From positions 253,001-317,000 of the forward strand of contig NZ_CP039646.1 of the NCBI RefSeq assembly GCF_004923315.1: a stretch of DNA of 64,000 nucleotides, written 5' to 3'. A program made the translations under genes and the position numbers. The stretch is from Azospirillum sp. TSA2s. Lineage in GTDB: Bacteria > Pseudomonadota > Alphaproteobacteria > Azospirillales > Azospirillaceae. Below, in pieces: positions 34,114 through 42,741 of the stretch. Every line of letters starts with the position of its first letter. Position 1 is the stretch's first letter. The notes below the pieces were generated by a model, which searched no databases, was not told the origin of the DNA, and was given only the letters and a program-made list of their open reading frames with translations.

Positions 34114-35388
34114 TCAGCGGAAAAGCAGGCTCGGCAGCCACAGCGACAGGGCCGGGATGTAGGAGACCAGGAACAGGATCACGATGTTGCAGAGCAGGAA
34201 GGGCCAGATCGCCTTGGTGATCGCGCCCAGCGAGATCTTCGCGATGTTCGCCGCGACGAACAGGCAGACGCCGACCGGCGGGGTGGTCAGGCCGATCATC
34301 AGGTTCAGCACGGCGAAGGTGGCGAAATGGATCGGGTCGATGCCGACCTGCGTCGCCACCGCAAGCAGCGGCGGGAACAGGATGATCAGCGCCGCGATCG
34401 TCTCCATGAAGGTGCCGACGATCAGCAGCAGGATGTTGATCAGCAGAATGATCAGATACTTGTTGGTGGTCAGCGCCAGCATCGAGGCGGCGATGGCCTG
34501 CGGGATCTGCTCGCTGGTCAGGATCCAGCCGAAGACGTTGGCAAGGCCCACCAGCAGGATCAGCCCGCCCGCCCCGATGGCGCTTTCCAACAGGATGCCG
34601 GGCAGCTGGCGCAGCTTGAAGCCCTTGTAGACGAACAGCCCGATGACGAAGGCGTAGAGCGCCGCGACGATGGAGGCCTCGGTCGGGGTGAAATAGCCGC
34701 CGACGATGCCGAACAGGATGATCGCCGTCATCAGCAGCGCCCAGAAGGCGCCTCGGCTGGCACGCAGCAGCGCGCCGAAGCCCTGCCAAGGCTCCCGGGG
34801 ATAGTTGCGCACCCGCGCCAGGATCCACACCGTCAGCATCATGCCGACGCCCAGCAGCAGGCCCGGGACGGCGCCGGCCATGAACATCTTGCCGACCGAC
34901 AGGCCGGTCAGGGTGCCGACGATGATCATCGGCACGCTGGGCGGGATGATCGGCCCGACGGTGGAGGCGGCGGCGGTCACCGCGGCGGCGAAGGGCGCGT
35001 CATAGCCGGACTTGCGCATCGCCGGGATCATCACCGCGCCGATGGAGGCGGTTTCCGCCACCGCGGTGCCGGAAATGCCGGCGAACACCATCGATCCCGT
35101 CACGTTGGCAAGGCCGAGGCCGCCGCGGATATGGCCGACCAGCCGGTTGCTGAACAGCACGATCTGGTCGGTGATGCCGCCGCCGTTCATCAGGTTGCCG
35201 GCCAGCACGAAGCCGGGGATGCAGAGCAGGACGAAGCTGTCCATGCCCGCATACATGAATTGCGGAACCACGGCGAGGTCGATGTCGCTGCCGACCAGAT
35301 AGACCGCCGACGCGCCGCCCAGCGCGATGCCCACCGGCGCGCCCAGGATCAGCAGGACGGCGAAGGTGACGAACAGTGCGGTGACCAT
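34114..35388 (-). CDS. TRAP transporter large permease of the uronate operon
   Basis: 424-residue DctM-type permease with about 12 helices (FVTFAVLLILGAPVGIALGGAS at the start, GISGTAVAETASIGAVMIPAM, TVGPIIPPSVPMIIVG, GLTTPPVGVCLFVAANIAKI). It forms the transport channel of the TRAP carrier with the preceding DctQ and the periplasmic DctP. The ATG shares a base with the dctQ stop (TGATG). Position between uxuB and uxuA indicates hexuronate, hexonate or a related sugar acid as the substrate; that is inference from context. Confidence 0.94.
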   Translation of the reverse strand: MVTALFVTFAVLLILGAPVGIALGGASAVYLVGSDIDLAVVPQFMYAGMDSFVLLCIPGFVLAGNLMNGGGITDQIVLFSNRLVGHIRGGLGLANVTGSMVFAGISGTAVAETASIGAVMIPAMRKSGYDAPFAAAVTAAASTVGPIIPPSVPMIIVGTLTGLSVGKMFMAGAVPGLLLGVGMMLTVWILARVRNYPREPWQGFGALLRASRGAFWALLMTAIILFGIVGGYFTPTEASIVAALYAFVIGLFVYKGFKLRQLPGILLESAIGAGGLILLVGLANVFGWILTSEQIPQAIAASMLALTTNKYLIILLINILLLIVGTFMETIAALIILFPPLLAVATQVGIDPIHFATFAVLNLMIGLTTPPVGVCLFVAANIAKISLGAITKAIWPFLLCNIVILFLVSYIPALSLWLPSLLFR

Positions 35389-35891
35389 CAGACGGTTTCC
35401 CCATGGCTGGGCGGCGCGGAATCGCGCCCGAGCCCGGCCAGCCGGGCGATCGAGAAGAAGGCGAGCGACACCGGGATGATCAGCGTCACCACATAGACCC
35501 AGATCATCGGCACGTTGATGGAGCGCGCCCGCTCACCAATGCTGCCGACGACGTAATCCCAGGCGCCGGGGATGATGGCGATGGCAAAGACCAGGATCGC
35601 CAGATCGACCAGCCGTGCGACCGCCGTCTGCAGGGGCTTGGGCAGCAGCAGGATGAACATGTCGACGTTCACCAGCTCGCCGCGCAGCAGCGCCAGCCCG
35701 CAGGAGAAGGCGACGAGATGGACCAGCGCGAAGCGGGCCACCTCCTCCGTCCAGGGTGGCGAGGGGAAACCGGGAATGCGGCCCAGCACCTGGATGGTCA
35801 CGACGACGATGAGGACGCCGATGGCCGCCAGGGTTCCCCAGCGGCAAAGGGCGGAGACGGCCGACACCGCGGCGGCAAAGGCGTTGCGCAT
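35388..35891 (-). CDS. TRAP transporter small permease of the uronate operon
   Basis: 167-residue four-helix protein: LAAIGVLIVVVTIQVLGRIPGFPSPPWTEEVARFALVHLVAFSCGLALLRGELVNVDMFI is the typical DctQ core, followed by two C-terminal helices. It pairs with the overlapping DctM gene. ATG 35891 starts just before the first hydrophobic helix; the frame continues upstream into the repeat element at 35922-35982, which is not coding in character. The ribosome binding site is weak. It is separated from dctP by 197 bases holding a large inverted-repeat pair. Confidence 0.9.
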   Translation of the reverse strand: MRNAFAAAVSAVSALCRWGTLAAIGVLIVVVTIQVLGRIPGFPSPPWTEEVARFALVHLVAFSCGLALLRGELVNVDMFILLLPKPLQTAVARLVDLAILVFAIAIIPGAWDYVVGSIGERARSINVPMIWVYVVTLIIPVSLAFFSIARLAGLGRDSAPPSHGETV

Positions 35892-35921
35892 TGGAAGGGC
35901 TCTTGCGGTTGGGGGAATACA

Positions 35922-36073
35922 CCCTCTCCCGTCCCGGGAGAGGGGAGGGACCCGCCGCGAAGCGGTGGGAGGGGTGAGGGGTAGTACAAGGAACCATGCG
36001 CTTTCGGTTTCTTGGGTCACCCCTCACCCTTCCCACTTCGTGGGTCCCCTCCCTCTCCCGGGACGGGAGAGGG
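35922..36073. repeat. Inverted pair of palindromic repeat elements between dctP and dctQ
   Basis: Element A (35922-35982) and element B (36017-36073) are near-complete reverse complements, each ending in the palindromic block CCCTCTCCCG-TCCCGGGAGAGGG. About 35 bases separate them. The arrangement resembles a REP/BIME pair. In the minus-strand transcript it would form a long hairpin downstream of dctP, likely shielding the binding-protein message or reducing read-through to the permease genes. Confidence 0.8.
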
Positions 36074-36088
36074 CTAGGGTCTGTCCCC

Positions 36089-37114
36089 TCACTTCACCGC
36101 GAGGATTTCCTCGTAGATCGGCTTGATCTCGGGCGACAGCGCCGCGACGACGGCCGGACGGCCCTTCTCGGCGAAGGCCGCCTTGTCGACGGTGATGAAC
36201 TCCATGCCCTTGGCCTTCAGGTCGGCCGCCAGCTTGGTCTCGTCCTCGATGAACAGCTTGCGCTCGGCGGCCTGGGCGGCCTTGGCGGCTTCCATGATCG
36301 CGGCGCGCTGCTCGGCCGGCATCTTGTTCAGCTTCTTCGACCCGCCGACCAGATAGATCCAGCTGATGACGTGCTCCGTCAGGTTCACGTATTTCTGGAC
36401 TTCGTAGAAGCTCGCCGACTTGATGAGGGCCAGCGGGTTCTCCTGCGCCTCGATGGTGTCGTTCTGCAGGCCGGTGAAGACCTCCGAGAAGGCCATCGGC
36501 GTCGGCTTGGCGCCCAGCCCCTGCCAGAAGGACACGAACAGCGGCACGTTGGGGACGCGCATCTTCAGGCCGTTCAACTCGTCCGGCGACTTGATCGGGC
36601 GCTTGCTGGTCAGGTTGCGCGGGCCGCGGGCGAAGTAGGTCAGCGGGACCAGCTGGGTCTTCTGCTCGATGGCGTCGGCGATCTTCTTGCCCGGCTCGCC
36701 GGTGACGACCTTGTCGAGATGGTCGAGGTCGCGGATGGCGTAGGGAACCGCCAGCAGCGCCGCGGCCGGCGCCCAGTTCTGCAGCGACTCACCGGTGATG
36801 GTGAAATCGATGGTGCCGAGCTGGATACCCTTGATCAGGTCGGTTTCCTTGCCGAGCTGCTCGTTGGGGAACACCTTGACCTCGACCGCGCCGTTGGTGC
36901 GCTTGGCGACTTCCTCGGCGAAGACCAGCGAGGCCTTGTGCCAGACATTGTCCTCGTTGGCGAGGTGCCCGAGCTTCAGCGTCGTCTTGGCCTGGGCGCG
37001 GACGATGGCCGGCGCGGCGATGCCACCCAGCAGCGTCGCACCGGCGGCGATGCCGGCGCCGAGGCCGATGCTTTTCGCCAGCGTGCGGCGGGAGATGGGG
37101 GTCTTGCTGTTCAT
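36089..37114 (-). CDS. TRAP periplasmic binding protein (DctP type)
   Basis: 341-residue solute-binding protein with a Tat-type signal (SRRTLAK at 8-14, then a hydrophobic stretch to about residue 40, cleavage near VRAQA). The mature part follows the DctP pattern: LKLGHLANEDNVWHKASLVFAEEVAKRTNGAVEVKVFPNEQLG, then GIQLGTIDFTITG, and MRVPNVPLFVSFWQGLGAKPTPMAFSEVFTGLQNDTIEAQENP. The conserved Arg in LKMRVPN normally holds the substrate carboxylate. It works with the DctQ and DctM genes downstream. Hexuronate or hexonate uptake is inferred from the operon. Confidence 0.93.
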   Translation of the reverse strand: MNSKTPISRRTLAKSIGLGAGIAAGATLLGGIAAPAIVRAQAKTTLKLGHLANEDNVWHKASLVFAEEVAKRTNGAVEVKVFPNEQLGKETDLIKGIQLGTIDFTITGESLQNWAPAAALLAVPYAIRDLDHLDKVVTGEPGKKIADAIEQKTQLVPLTYFARGPRNLTSKRPIKSPDELNGLKMRVPNVPLFVSFWQGLGAKPTPMAFSEVFTGLQNDTIEAQENPLALIKSASFYEVQKYVNLTEHVISWIYLVGGSKKLNKMPAEQRAAIMEAAKAAQAAERKLFIEDETKLAADLKAKGMEFITVDKAAFAEKGRPAVVAALSPEIKPIYEEILAVK

Positions 37115-37184
37115 CCTGGTGTTCCTCCGTTATGGGCGGCTCCGGTCCGCCATTGTTCGCTGGTGGATGCCGTTTGCCCGGCGG

Positions 37185-38213
37185 TCAGCTTTCGAAGTCG
37201 AGCTGGACCTTGATCGTGCTGGACGGGTCGGTCTCGATCAGGGCGAAGGCGCTTGCCGCGTCGGCGATCGGGAAGACCTGGGTGATCATCGCCGCCGGCT
37301 GCAGCTTGCCGCTCTCCAGCCAGTCGATCACCTGGGGCAGCAGGCGGCGGTTCAGGCGGGAGCCGACCAGGGTCAGCTCCTTCTTCACGATCTCCTGCTG
37401 GCTGATGTTGCAGGGGGAGGGGGAGAAGCCCAGCAGGCCGATGCGCGCCGCCGGGCTGGCAAGGCGGCAGGCCTCCTCCAGCAGGGACGGGACGCCGGCG
37501 CCGTCGATCACAACCGTCGGCCCGAGCCCGTCATTCTCGTCGCGCACCGCGTCGGGCACCGACACGCGGGAAGAGTTGAGGACCACGTCGGCGCCGAACT
37601 CCTTCGCCCGCTCCAGCCGCTTGTCGTCCAGGTCGGCGACGATACAGCGGGCGCCGTGCAGCTTGGCGACCTGCACCACCGTCAGCCCCACCGTCCCGGC
37701 GCCATAGACCAGCAGCGTGTCGTCGGCGCCGATGCCGGTGCGCGACAGCACGTTCGCGGCGATGGACAGCGGCTCCGCCAGTGCGGCAAGCGAGAAGGGC
37801 AGGTCGGAGCGCACCTTGATGGCGTTGGCCGCAGGCACCACGACATGGTTGCGGAACCCGCCGTCGCGATGGACGCCGAACACCTCCAGATTGGCGCAGA
37901 CATTGGTCCGCCCGGCGCGGCAGGCATAGCAGCGGCCGCAGGACACCACCGGATCGACCACCACATGGTCGCCGACCGCGACGTTGCCCACGCCGTCGCC
38001 CACCGCCTCGACCGTGCCGGCGAACTCGTGGCCGATGACGCGGGGATAGACCGCGAAGGGGTTGGAGCCGTGGTAGATGTGCAGGTCAGACCCGCAGATC
38101 CCGGCGCGCCGGACGCGGACCAGCACCTCGCCGGCCTTGACCGGCCCGGCATCCGGGGCGTTTTCGGGGCGGAGCGCCAGCACATGCGGCTTTTCGACTG
38201 TCAGGGCAACCAC
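37185..38213 (-). CDS. RspB-like zinc-dependent hexonate dehydrogenase
   Basis: 342-residue medium-chain zinc dehydrogenase. Catalytic zinc ligands are seen at Cys40 (GICGSD) and His62/Glu63 (GHEF); structural-zinc Cys at 92, 95, 98 and 106. The NAD site is VYGAGTVGLTVVQ. It follows E. coli RspB/YjjN-type proteins closely in both halves (NPFAVYPRVIGHEF, DPVVSCGRCYACRAGRTNVC, EACRLASPAARIGLLGFS). Members of this group oxidise sugar acids such as L-galactonate or L-gulonate, feeding keto-acids to UxuB/UxuA. The place between uxuB and dctP supports such a role; the exact substrate is not determined. Confidence 0.88.
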   Translation of the reverse strand: MVALTVEKPHVLALRPENAPDAGPVKAGEVLVRVRRAGICGSDLHIYHGSNPFAVYPRVIGHEFAGTVEAVGDGVGNVAVGDHVVVDPVVSCGRCYACRAGRTNVCANLEVFGVHRDGGFRNHVVVPAANAIKVRSDLPFSLAALAEPLSIAANVLSRTGIGADDTLLVYGAGTVGLTVVQVAKLHGARCIVADLDDKRLERAKEFGADVVLNSSRVSVPDAVRDENDGLGPTVVIDGAGVPSLLEEACRLASPAARIGLLGFSPSPCNISQQEIVKKELTLVGSRLNRRLLPQVIDWLESGKLQPAAMITQVFPIADAASAFALIETDPSSTIKVQLDFES

Positions 38214-38252
38214 GGGAACACTCCCTAAAGAAGATGTCGCTGTGAAGCGGGG

Positions 38253-39767
38253 TCAGGCGGTGGCGGCGACCACGGCGCGGGCGCCCTCGGCGAACAGGCG
38301 CTTGAGCGCGGCGGTGACCGGTCCGGTGAAACGCGGGTCGCGCGGCAGATCCTCGCCAAACACTGCGGTCAAACCGAACAGAGCCTCGGCCAGCCGGTTG
38401 GGGTTGCCGGCGGTGGAGGCAGCGATTTCCGCCAGACGGGTCGCCAGCGGGTCGCGCACGTCGATGGGCTTGCCGGCCTCGTCGGTGCCGGCGACGTAGC
38501 GCATCCAGGCGGCGACCGCCAAGGCCAGCCGGTCGATCGGCTGATCGGCGGCCAGCCGGTCGCGGATCGGATTCAGCAGGCGTTGCGGCAGCTTCTGCGT
38601 ACCGTCCATGGCGATCTGCCAGGTGCGGTGGCGCAGCGCCGGATTGCGGAAGCGGGCGATCAGCGCGTCCTTGTACTGCTCCATATCCGCACCGGCAGGC
38701 ATGTGCAGCGTCGGCCCGGTCTCCCGGTCCATCAGGTTGCGGACCAGCGTGGCGAAGGCGGGATCGGCCATGGTGTCCGACACCGTCTCGTAGCCCGCCA
38801 GATAGCCCAGATAGGCGATGGTGGAGTGGCTGCCGTTCAGCAGCCGCAGCTTCATCGTTTCATAGGGATGGACGTCGGCGACCAGTTCGACCCCCACCGT
38901 CTCCCAGGCCGGGCGGCCGGCGGGGAAACGGTCCTCGACCACCCACTGGGTGAAGGGCTCGGTTACCACCGGCCAGGCATCCTGCACGCCCAGCGACTGC
39001 GACACGCGGGCACGGTCGGCCTCGGTGGTGGCCGGAACGATGCGGTCGACCATGCTGTTGGGGCAGGCGACGGACTCCGCCACCCAGGCGCCGAAATCGG
39101 CACCGCGCAGCTCGGCGAAGCGGCACAGGATGCGGGCGACGGTGTCACCGTTGCTCGGCAGGTTGTCGCAGCTCAGCACGGTGAAGGGCGGCAGCCCGGC
39201 GGCGCGGCGGCGGGACAGCGCCTCGGCCAGGAAACCGATGGCGGTGCGCGGCTTGGCCGGATTGTCCAGGTCGTGGCGGATGTCGGGATGATCCTCGTTC
39301 AGCGCACCGGTCGCCGGGTCGTGGCAATAGCCCTTCTCCGTCACCGTCAGGGTGACGATGCGCACCGACGGGCGGCACATCCGCTCCAGCACCGCTTCCG
39401 GATTCTCATGCGCCACCAGCAGTTCCAGCAGGCAGCCGATCACCCGCAGCCGCTCCCCCTCCGCGTCGCGCACGGCGACGGTGTAGAGCCCATCCTGTGG
39501 CTCCAGTGCATCGCGAGTGTCGGGGCTGCGCAGGCTGACCCCGGCGATGCCCCACGCCCCGAACTGCGTCTCCAGCAGCGCGTCGGTGTAGGCCGCCTGA
39601 TGGGCGCGCTGGAAAGCGCCGACGCCGAGATGGACGATGCCGATCTCCAGATCCCTGCGGTCGTAACCGGGCCGCGCCACCGCCGCCGGCAGGGTGGCCG
39701 GCGTGGAGGCGTCAAGGCGCCGGGACGGGGCACCGGAAGGAGAAGAGGACGATGCGGGCGTTTGCAT
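38253..39767 (-). CDS. uxuB: D-mannonate oxidoreductase (fructuronate reductase)
   Basis: 504-residue polyol dehydrogenase of the mannitol/mannonate family. It interconverts D-fructuronate and D-mannonate with NAD(H). Seen: IGIVHLGVGAFQRAHQAAYTDALL near the N-terminus (nucleotide-binding), VTEKGY, SCDNLPSNG, and the KLRLLNGSHSTIAYLGYLAGYETV block with the active-site residues. It is the first gene of the uronate operon, with a TATGGTAG motif 44-51 bases upstream of its start. The start at 39767 was chosen for the GGAAACAG site; the frame extends 26 codons further through the control region. A tagaturonate reductase (UxaB) role is the alternative, but the uxuA neighbour favours UxuB. Confidence 0.92.
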   Translation of the reverse strand: MQTPASSSSPSGAPSRRLDASTPATLPAAVARPGYDRRDLEIGIVHLGVGAFQRAHQAAYTDALLETQFGAWGIAGVSLRSPDTRDALEPQDGLYTVAVRDAEGERLRVIGCLLELLVAHENPEAVLERMCRPSVRIVTLTVTEKGYCHDPATGALNEDHPDIRHDLDNPAKPRTAIGFLAEALSRRRAAGLPPFTVLSCDNLPSNGDTVARILCRFAELRGADFGAWVAESVACPNSMVDRIVPATTEADRARVSQSLGVQDAWPVVTEPFTQWVVEDRFPAGRPAWETVGVELVADVHPYETMKLRLLNGSHSTIAYLGYLAGYETVSDTMADPAFATLVRNLMDRETGPTLHMPAGADMEQYKDALIARFRNPALRHRTWQIAMDGTQKLPQRLLNPIRDRLAADQPIDRLALAVAAWMRYVAGTDEAGKPIDVRDPLATRLAEIAASTAGNPNRLAEALFGLTAVFGEDLPRDPRFTGPVTAALKRLFAEGARAVVAATA

Positions 39768-39807
39768 GGGAACTGTTTCCTTCCTGGCGAGCTGCGGGCT
39801 CACATTC

Positions 39808-39823
39808 TTGTATGGTAGTATGT
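39808..39823. promoter_or_regulatory. Candidate GntR operator upstream of uxuB
   Basis: TTGTATGGTAGTATGT holds the 8-mer TATGGTAG (39811-39818) found in three other promoter regions of this locus. It lies about 45 bases before the uxuB start. Confidence 0.6.
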
Positions 39824-39949
39824 CACGAATGTTGGGGATGGGCAATCCGGATTGTTCCCTGGGCGAACTGATCTCCCCGACCGCGCCGTCGATGGAGACG
39901 GACGAACCATGCCGGACCGCCCCTCACCGTCCCCTGAAAGCTGGGCCGA

Positions 39950-40708
39950 TCAGCGCGCTCCGGCAACCCTCGCGCGGCCCGCATTTCGGGAGGCCGCCTT
40001 CTGGGGAGGCGGGGGTGCGGCGTCATCCAGGGTGAACAGGTCGGGAAACTTGCCCTCCAACTCGGGCAGGGAGGTCAGGATTTCGCGCAGATGCAGCCCC
40101 ATCGCCGCTTCCGCCTTGACGGGGTCGCGGGCGACGATGGCCTCTACCACCGCCTGATGCTGCGAGATCAGCCGGCGGATCGGCGTGGCATAGGGAACGC
40201 TGAGATAACGGACGCGGTCCATCTGGGCCTTCGTCTCCTCGACGATGCGCCACGCATACTCGCACTCCGCCCCAATGGCGATGGTCCGGTGGAAGGCTTC
40301 GTCCAGTTCCAGGAAGCGTACCGGAACCGGTTCGTCGGCGATGTCCCACTGAGCCTTCAGGTTGTCGCGCAGTTCGGCGATACCGGCCGGCGTGATGGTT
40401 TCGCAGGCTTTGCGCACCACGGCGGTCTCCACCGCCTCGCGCACGAAGCGGGCGTCGAGCACCTGCTTGACCGAGATCTTGACGACGAAAGTCCCGCGCT
40501 GCGGCCGGATGGTCAGCAGTCCCGACTCGCTCAGCTTGATGAAGGCTTCGCGCACCGGCTGGCGGCTGACGCCGAGCTGATCGGCGATCTCCTGCTCGGA
40601 CAGGGCTTGACCGGGACGGAACTGCATCGTCACGATGGCTTGGCGCAGCACCCGGTACACGCGCCGCGCGATCGGTTCGCCGGATTCCACGTCGATCTTG
40701 TTCAGCAT
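39950..40708 (-). CDS. GntR/FadR-family regulator of the uronate locus
   Basis: About 252-residue repressor: winged helix-turn-helix (about 12-75, QALSEQEIADQLGVSRQPVREAFIKLSESGLLTIRPQRG) followed by an all-helical FCD ligand domain (about 85-210; ELDEAFHRTIA and SQHQAVVEAIVARDP hold the usual metal/ligand Asp and His). FadR-type GntR proteins of this kind (UxuR, ExuR) respond to sugar acids. It lies upstream of uxuB on the same strand (182 bp between). A TATGGTAG copy stands 73-80 bases before its start, suggesting autoregulation as well as control of uxuB and the ABC operon. ATG 40708 was used; an in-frame GTG lies six bases upstream at 40714. The C-terminal 25 residues are Pro/Ala-rich. 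Confidence 0.87.
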   Translation of the reverse strand: MLNKIDVESGEPIARRVYRVLRQAIVTMQFRPGQALSEQEIADQLGVSRQPVREAFIKLSESGLLTIRPQRGTFVVKISVKQVLDARFVREAVETAVVRKACETITPAGIAELRDNLKAQWDIADEPVPVRFLELDEAFHRTIAIGAECEYAWRIVEETKAQMDRVRYLSVPYATPIRRLISQHQAVVEAIVARDPVKAEAAMGLHLREILTSLPELEGKFPDLFTLDDAAPPPPQKAASRNAGRARVAGAR

Positions 40709-40776
40709 CGGCACGTCATGGTTTATGGCGCCTCGAAACCGGCCCGAAGGTCCGGAGCGAAAATCTGGTCTATCAG

Positions 40777-40793
40777 GATACTACCATACCAAG
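40777..40793. promoter_or_regulatory. Candidate GntR operator upstream of the gntR gene
   Basis: GGATACTACCATACCAA; its complement contains GTATGGTAGTAT, identical over 12 bases to the uxuB-upstream site. The core TATGGTAG complement spans 40781-40788. Confidence 0.6.
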
Positions 40794-40936
40794 CCAGCGG
40801 CAAGAGTATTTCCCGCCGCCCCGACTTGGCATGGTACGGATTTGTCAACGAAAGCTCTTTCCAGCCAAACAGTCCCTACCAGAGTTCCACAAATAAACCG
40901 TCGGCCTGTGCCGACGGAAATTGTGGGGACCGACTG

Positions 40937-40966
40937 CAAGACCATGATGCCGGCATCATGGTCTTG
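40937..40966. terminator. 30-bp perfect palindrome after ABC permease gene
   Basis: CAAGACCATGATGCC followed directly by its exact complement, 27 bases beyond the stop of the last ABC permease gene (minus strand). Its position suggests a terminator or transcript-end stabiliser; the strict symmetry could also be a protein-binding site. Confidence 0.6.
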
Positions 40967-40992
40967 AGTGGAGCCGGGCCGTAACCCCGAGC

Positions 40993-41826
40993 TTACGCTG
41001 CGGGACGCTTGCCGCGGCCGACGATCTGGGTCGGGTTGACGAAGCGCAGGGCGACGATCAGCCAGACCAGCGTGGTCGCCATATAGATGACCGCCATGGC
41101 GTCGATCGACTGCACCGCCCGAACACCGGAAGCGAACACCGCGTAATAGAGCGCCACCACCAGCGTCTGGCTGCCGGGCCCGGAGACCAGGAAGGTCAGC
41201 TCGAACATGCCGATGGTCCGCACCAGCACCAGCAGCAGCGCCGCCAGCACGCCCGGCATCAGCATCGGCACCAGCACATGGACGAACATCTGGAAGATGT
41301 TGGCGCCGAAGACGCGGGCGGCCGCCTCGGTGCGGGGGTCGATCTGCTCGATGAAGGGGATCATCACCAGCACCACGAAGGGCACGGTGGGCACCAGATT
41401 GGCCAGGATGACGCCGGTCAGCGTGCCGCCCAGCCCCGCCTTGTACAGCACCGTCGCCAGCGGGATGCCGTAGGTGATCGGCGGAACCAGAAGGGGCAGA
41501 AGCAGAAGCAGCATCACCGCCCGCTTGGCCGGAAATTCGCGCCGAGCCAGCGCATAGGCGGCCGGGACGCCGAGCAGGCCGGACAGCAGGACCACAGCCC
41601 CGACCGCCTGGAAGGTGACCCACAGCACGTCTCCCAATTGGAACTCGTCCCAGGCGGCGAAATACCAGCGGGTCGTGAAGCCCGCCGGGATCCAGGTGCC
41701 GAGCCAGCGCGTCGCCACCGAAGAGGTCAGCACCGAGGCGATCAGCCCCATCAGATTGATGAGGAACAGCCCGATCACCGCCCAGACGGCGAAGACCCAC
41801 AGGCGGGACATGATGGATTTCTGCAT
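40993..41826 (-). CDS. ABC importer permease (PotC-like)
   Basis: 277-residue inner-membrane permease with six helices and the EAA-type loop EQIDPRTEAAARVFGANIFQMFVHVLVPMLMPG that contacts the ATPase. It resembles the second permease of spermidine/putrescine- or iron-type importers. It is the last gene of a four-gene minus-strand operon (binding protein, ATPase, two permeases). GAGGAGAGG precedes the ATG at 41826. The substrate is uncertain; sharing of a promoter motif with the uronate genes hints at a sugar-acid-related solute. Confidence 0.9.
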   Translation of the reverse strand: MQKSIMSRLWVFAVWAVIGLFLINLMGLIASVLTSSVATRWLGTWIPAGFTTRWYFAAWDEFQLGDVLWVTFQAVGAVVLLSGLLGVPAAYALARREFPAKRAVMLLLLLPLLVPPITYGIPLATVLYKAGLGGTLTGVILANLVPTVPFVVLVMIPFIEQIDPRTEAAARVFGANIFQMFVHVLVPMLMPGVLAALLLVLVRTIGMFELTFLVSGPGSQTLVVALYYAVFASGVRAVQSIDAMAVIYMATTLVWLIVALRFVNPTQIVGRGKRPAA

Positions 41827-41838
41827 TGCCGCCTCTCC

Positions 41839-42741
41839 TCAGCCTTTGGCGCCCGCGGCGGGGCCGCGGTAGAACAGCGAGCGGCAGCCGAGAACCGCCA
41901 CGACCACCAGCAATTGGACCGCCCCCATGATCATCGCGATGGCCGAGGCCATGGAGTAGTCGTACTCCTCGAACGCGGCCTGATAGGCGGCGATGGAGAT
42001 GACGCGCGTGGCGTTGGCCGGATCGCCGACCAGCACCGCCGACGGCAGCACCGAGTAAGCCTGGACGAAGGACAGGCAGAAAGTGATGGCGAGGCCGGGG
42101 ATCAGCAGCGGCAGGAAGACCTCGCGGAAGCGGGCGGCCGGCCCGGCGCCCAGCGTCGCCGCCGCATTCTCCAGCGACGGGTCGATGCCGGTGACATAGG
42201 AAAGCGTCAGCAGGAAGGTGAAGGGGAAGCCCGTCAGCACCAGCGAGATGAAGACGCCCCAATAGCCGTTCAGCACCGAAATCGGGGTGGACAGCAGCCC
42301 GACCGCCATCAGGACCCGGTTGAACCAGCCCTGCGGCCCGAAATAGAACAGCATGCCCTCGGCGACCAGCACGGTGCCGAGCGTGATCGGCAGCACCAGC
42401 AGGGTGGTCAGCAGCCGCTGGCGCCGCATCAGCCGCACCCGGAAGGCGATGGGGATCGCGATCAGCAGGTTCAGCAACGTCACCGGGAAAGCCAGCCGCA
42501 GCGTCTTGAAGATGGTGCCGTAGAGGAACGGATCGCTGAAGAATCTGGCATAGTTGCCGAACAGCGACCCGTCCTTCGGCTCGAAGGACAGCATCAGCCC
42601 GTACAGGAACGGGTAGATGAACAGCCCCAGGATCAGCGCCACGCAGGGCAGCACCAGCAGGGTCGCCCCGTCGATGCCGCGGGCGGCCAGCCGCTGGCGC
42701 AGTGTCGGGCCCTCGGCGCGGCCTTCCATGACGGCGCTCAT
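41839..42741 (-). CDS. ABC importer permease (PotB-like)
   Basis: 300-residue permease with six helices (VLPCVALILGLFIYPFLYGLMLSF first) and the coupling loop GIDPSLENAAATLGAGPAARFREVFLPLLIPG. It partners the next permease (12 bp apart) and the ATPase, whose stop overlaps its start (ATGA). The PotB-type N-terminus ending in FEPKDGSLFGNYARFFSDP is typical of polyamine/Fe-type importers. Confidence 0.9.
   Translation of the reverse strand: MSAVMEGRAEGPTLRQRLAARGIDGATLLVLPCVALILGLFIYPFLYGLMLSFEPKDGSLFGNYARFFSDPFLYGTIFKTLRLAFPVTLLNLLIAIPIAFRVRLMRRQRLLTTLLVLPITLGTVLVAEGMLFYFGPQGWFNRVLMAVGLLSTPISVLNGYWGVFISLVLTGFPFTFLLTLSYVTGIDPSLENAAATLGAGPAARFREVFLPLLIPGLAITFCLSFVQAYSVLPSAVLVGDPANATRVISIAAYQAAFEEYDYSMASAIAMIMGAVQLLVVVAVLGCRSLFYRGPAAGAKG

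Noticed and set aside
40826..40838. Fifth copy of the uronate-locus motif (GGCATGGTACGGA)
   Set aside because: Only six or seven positions match GTATGGTAGTAT; too weak to count beside the four exact 8-mers.
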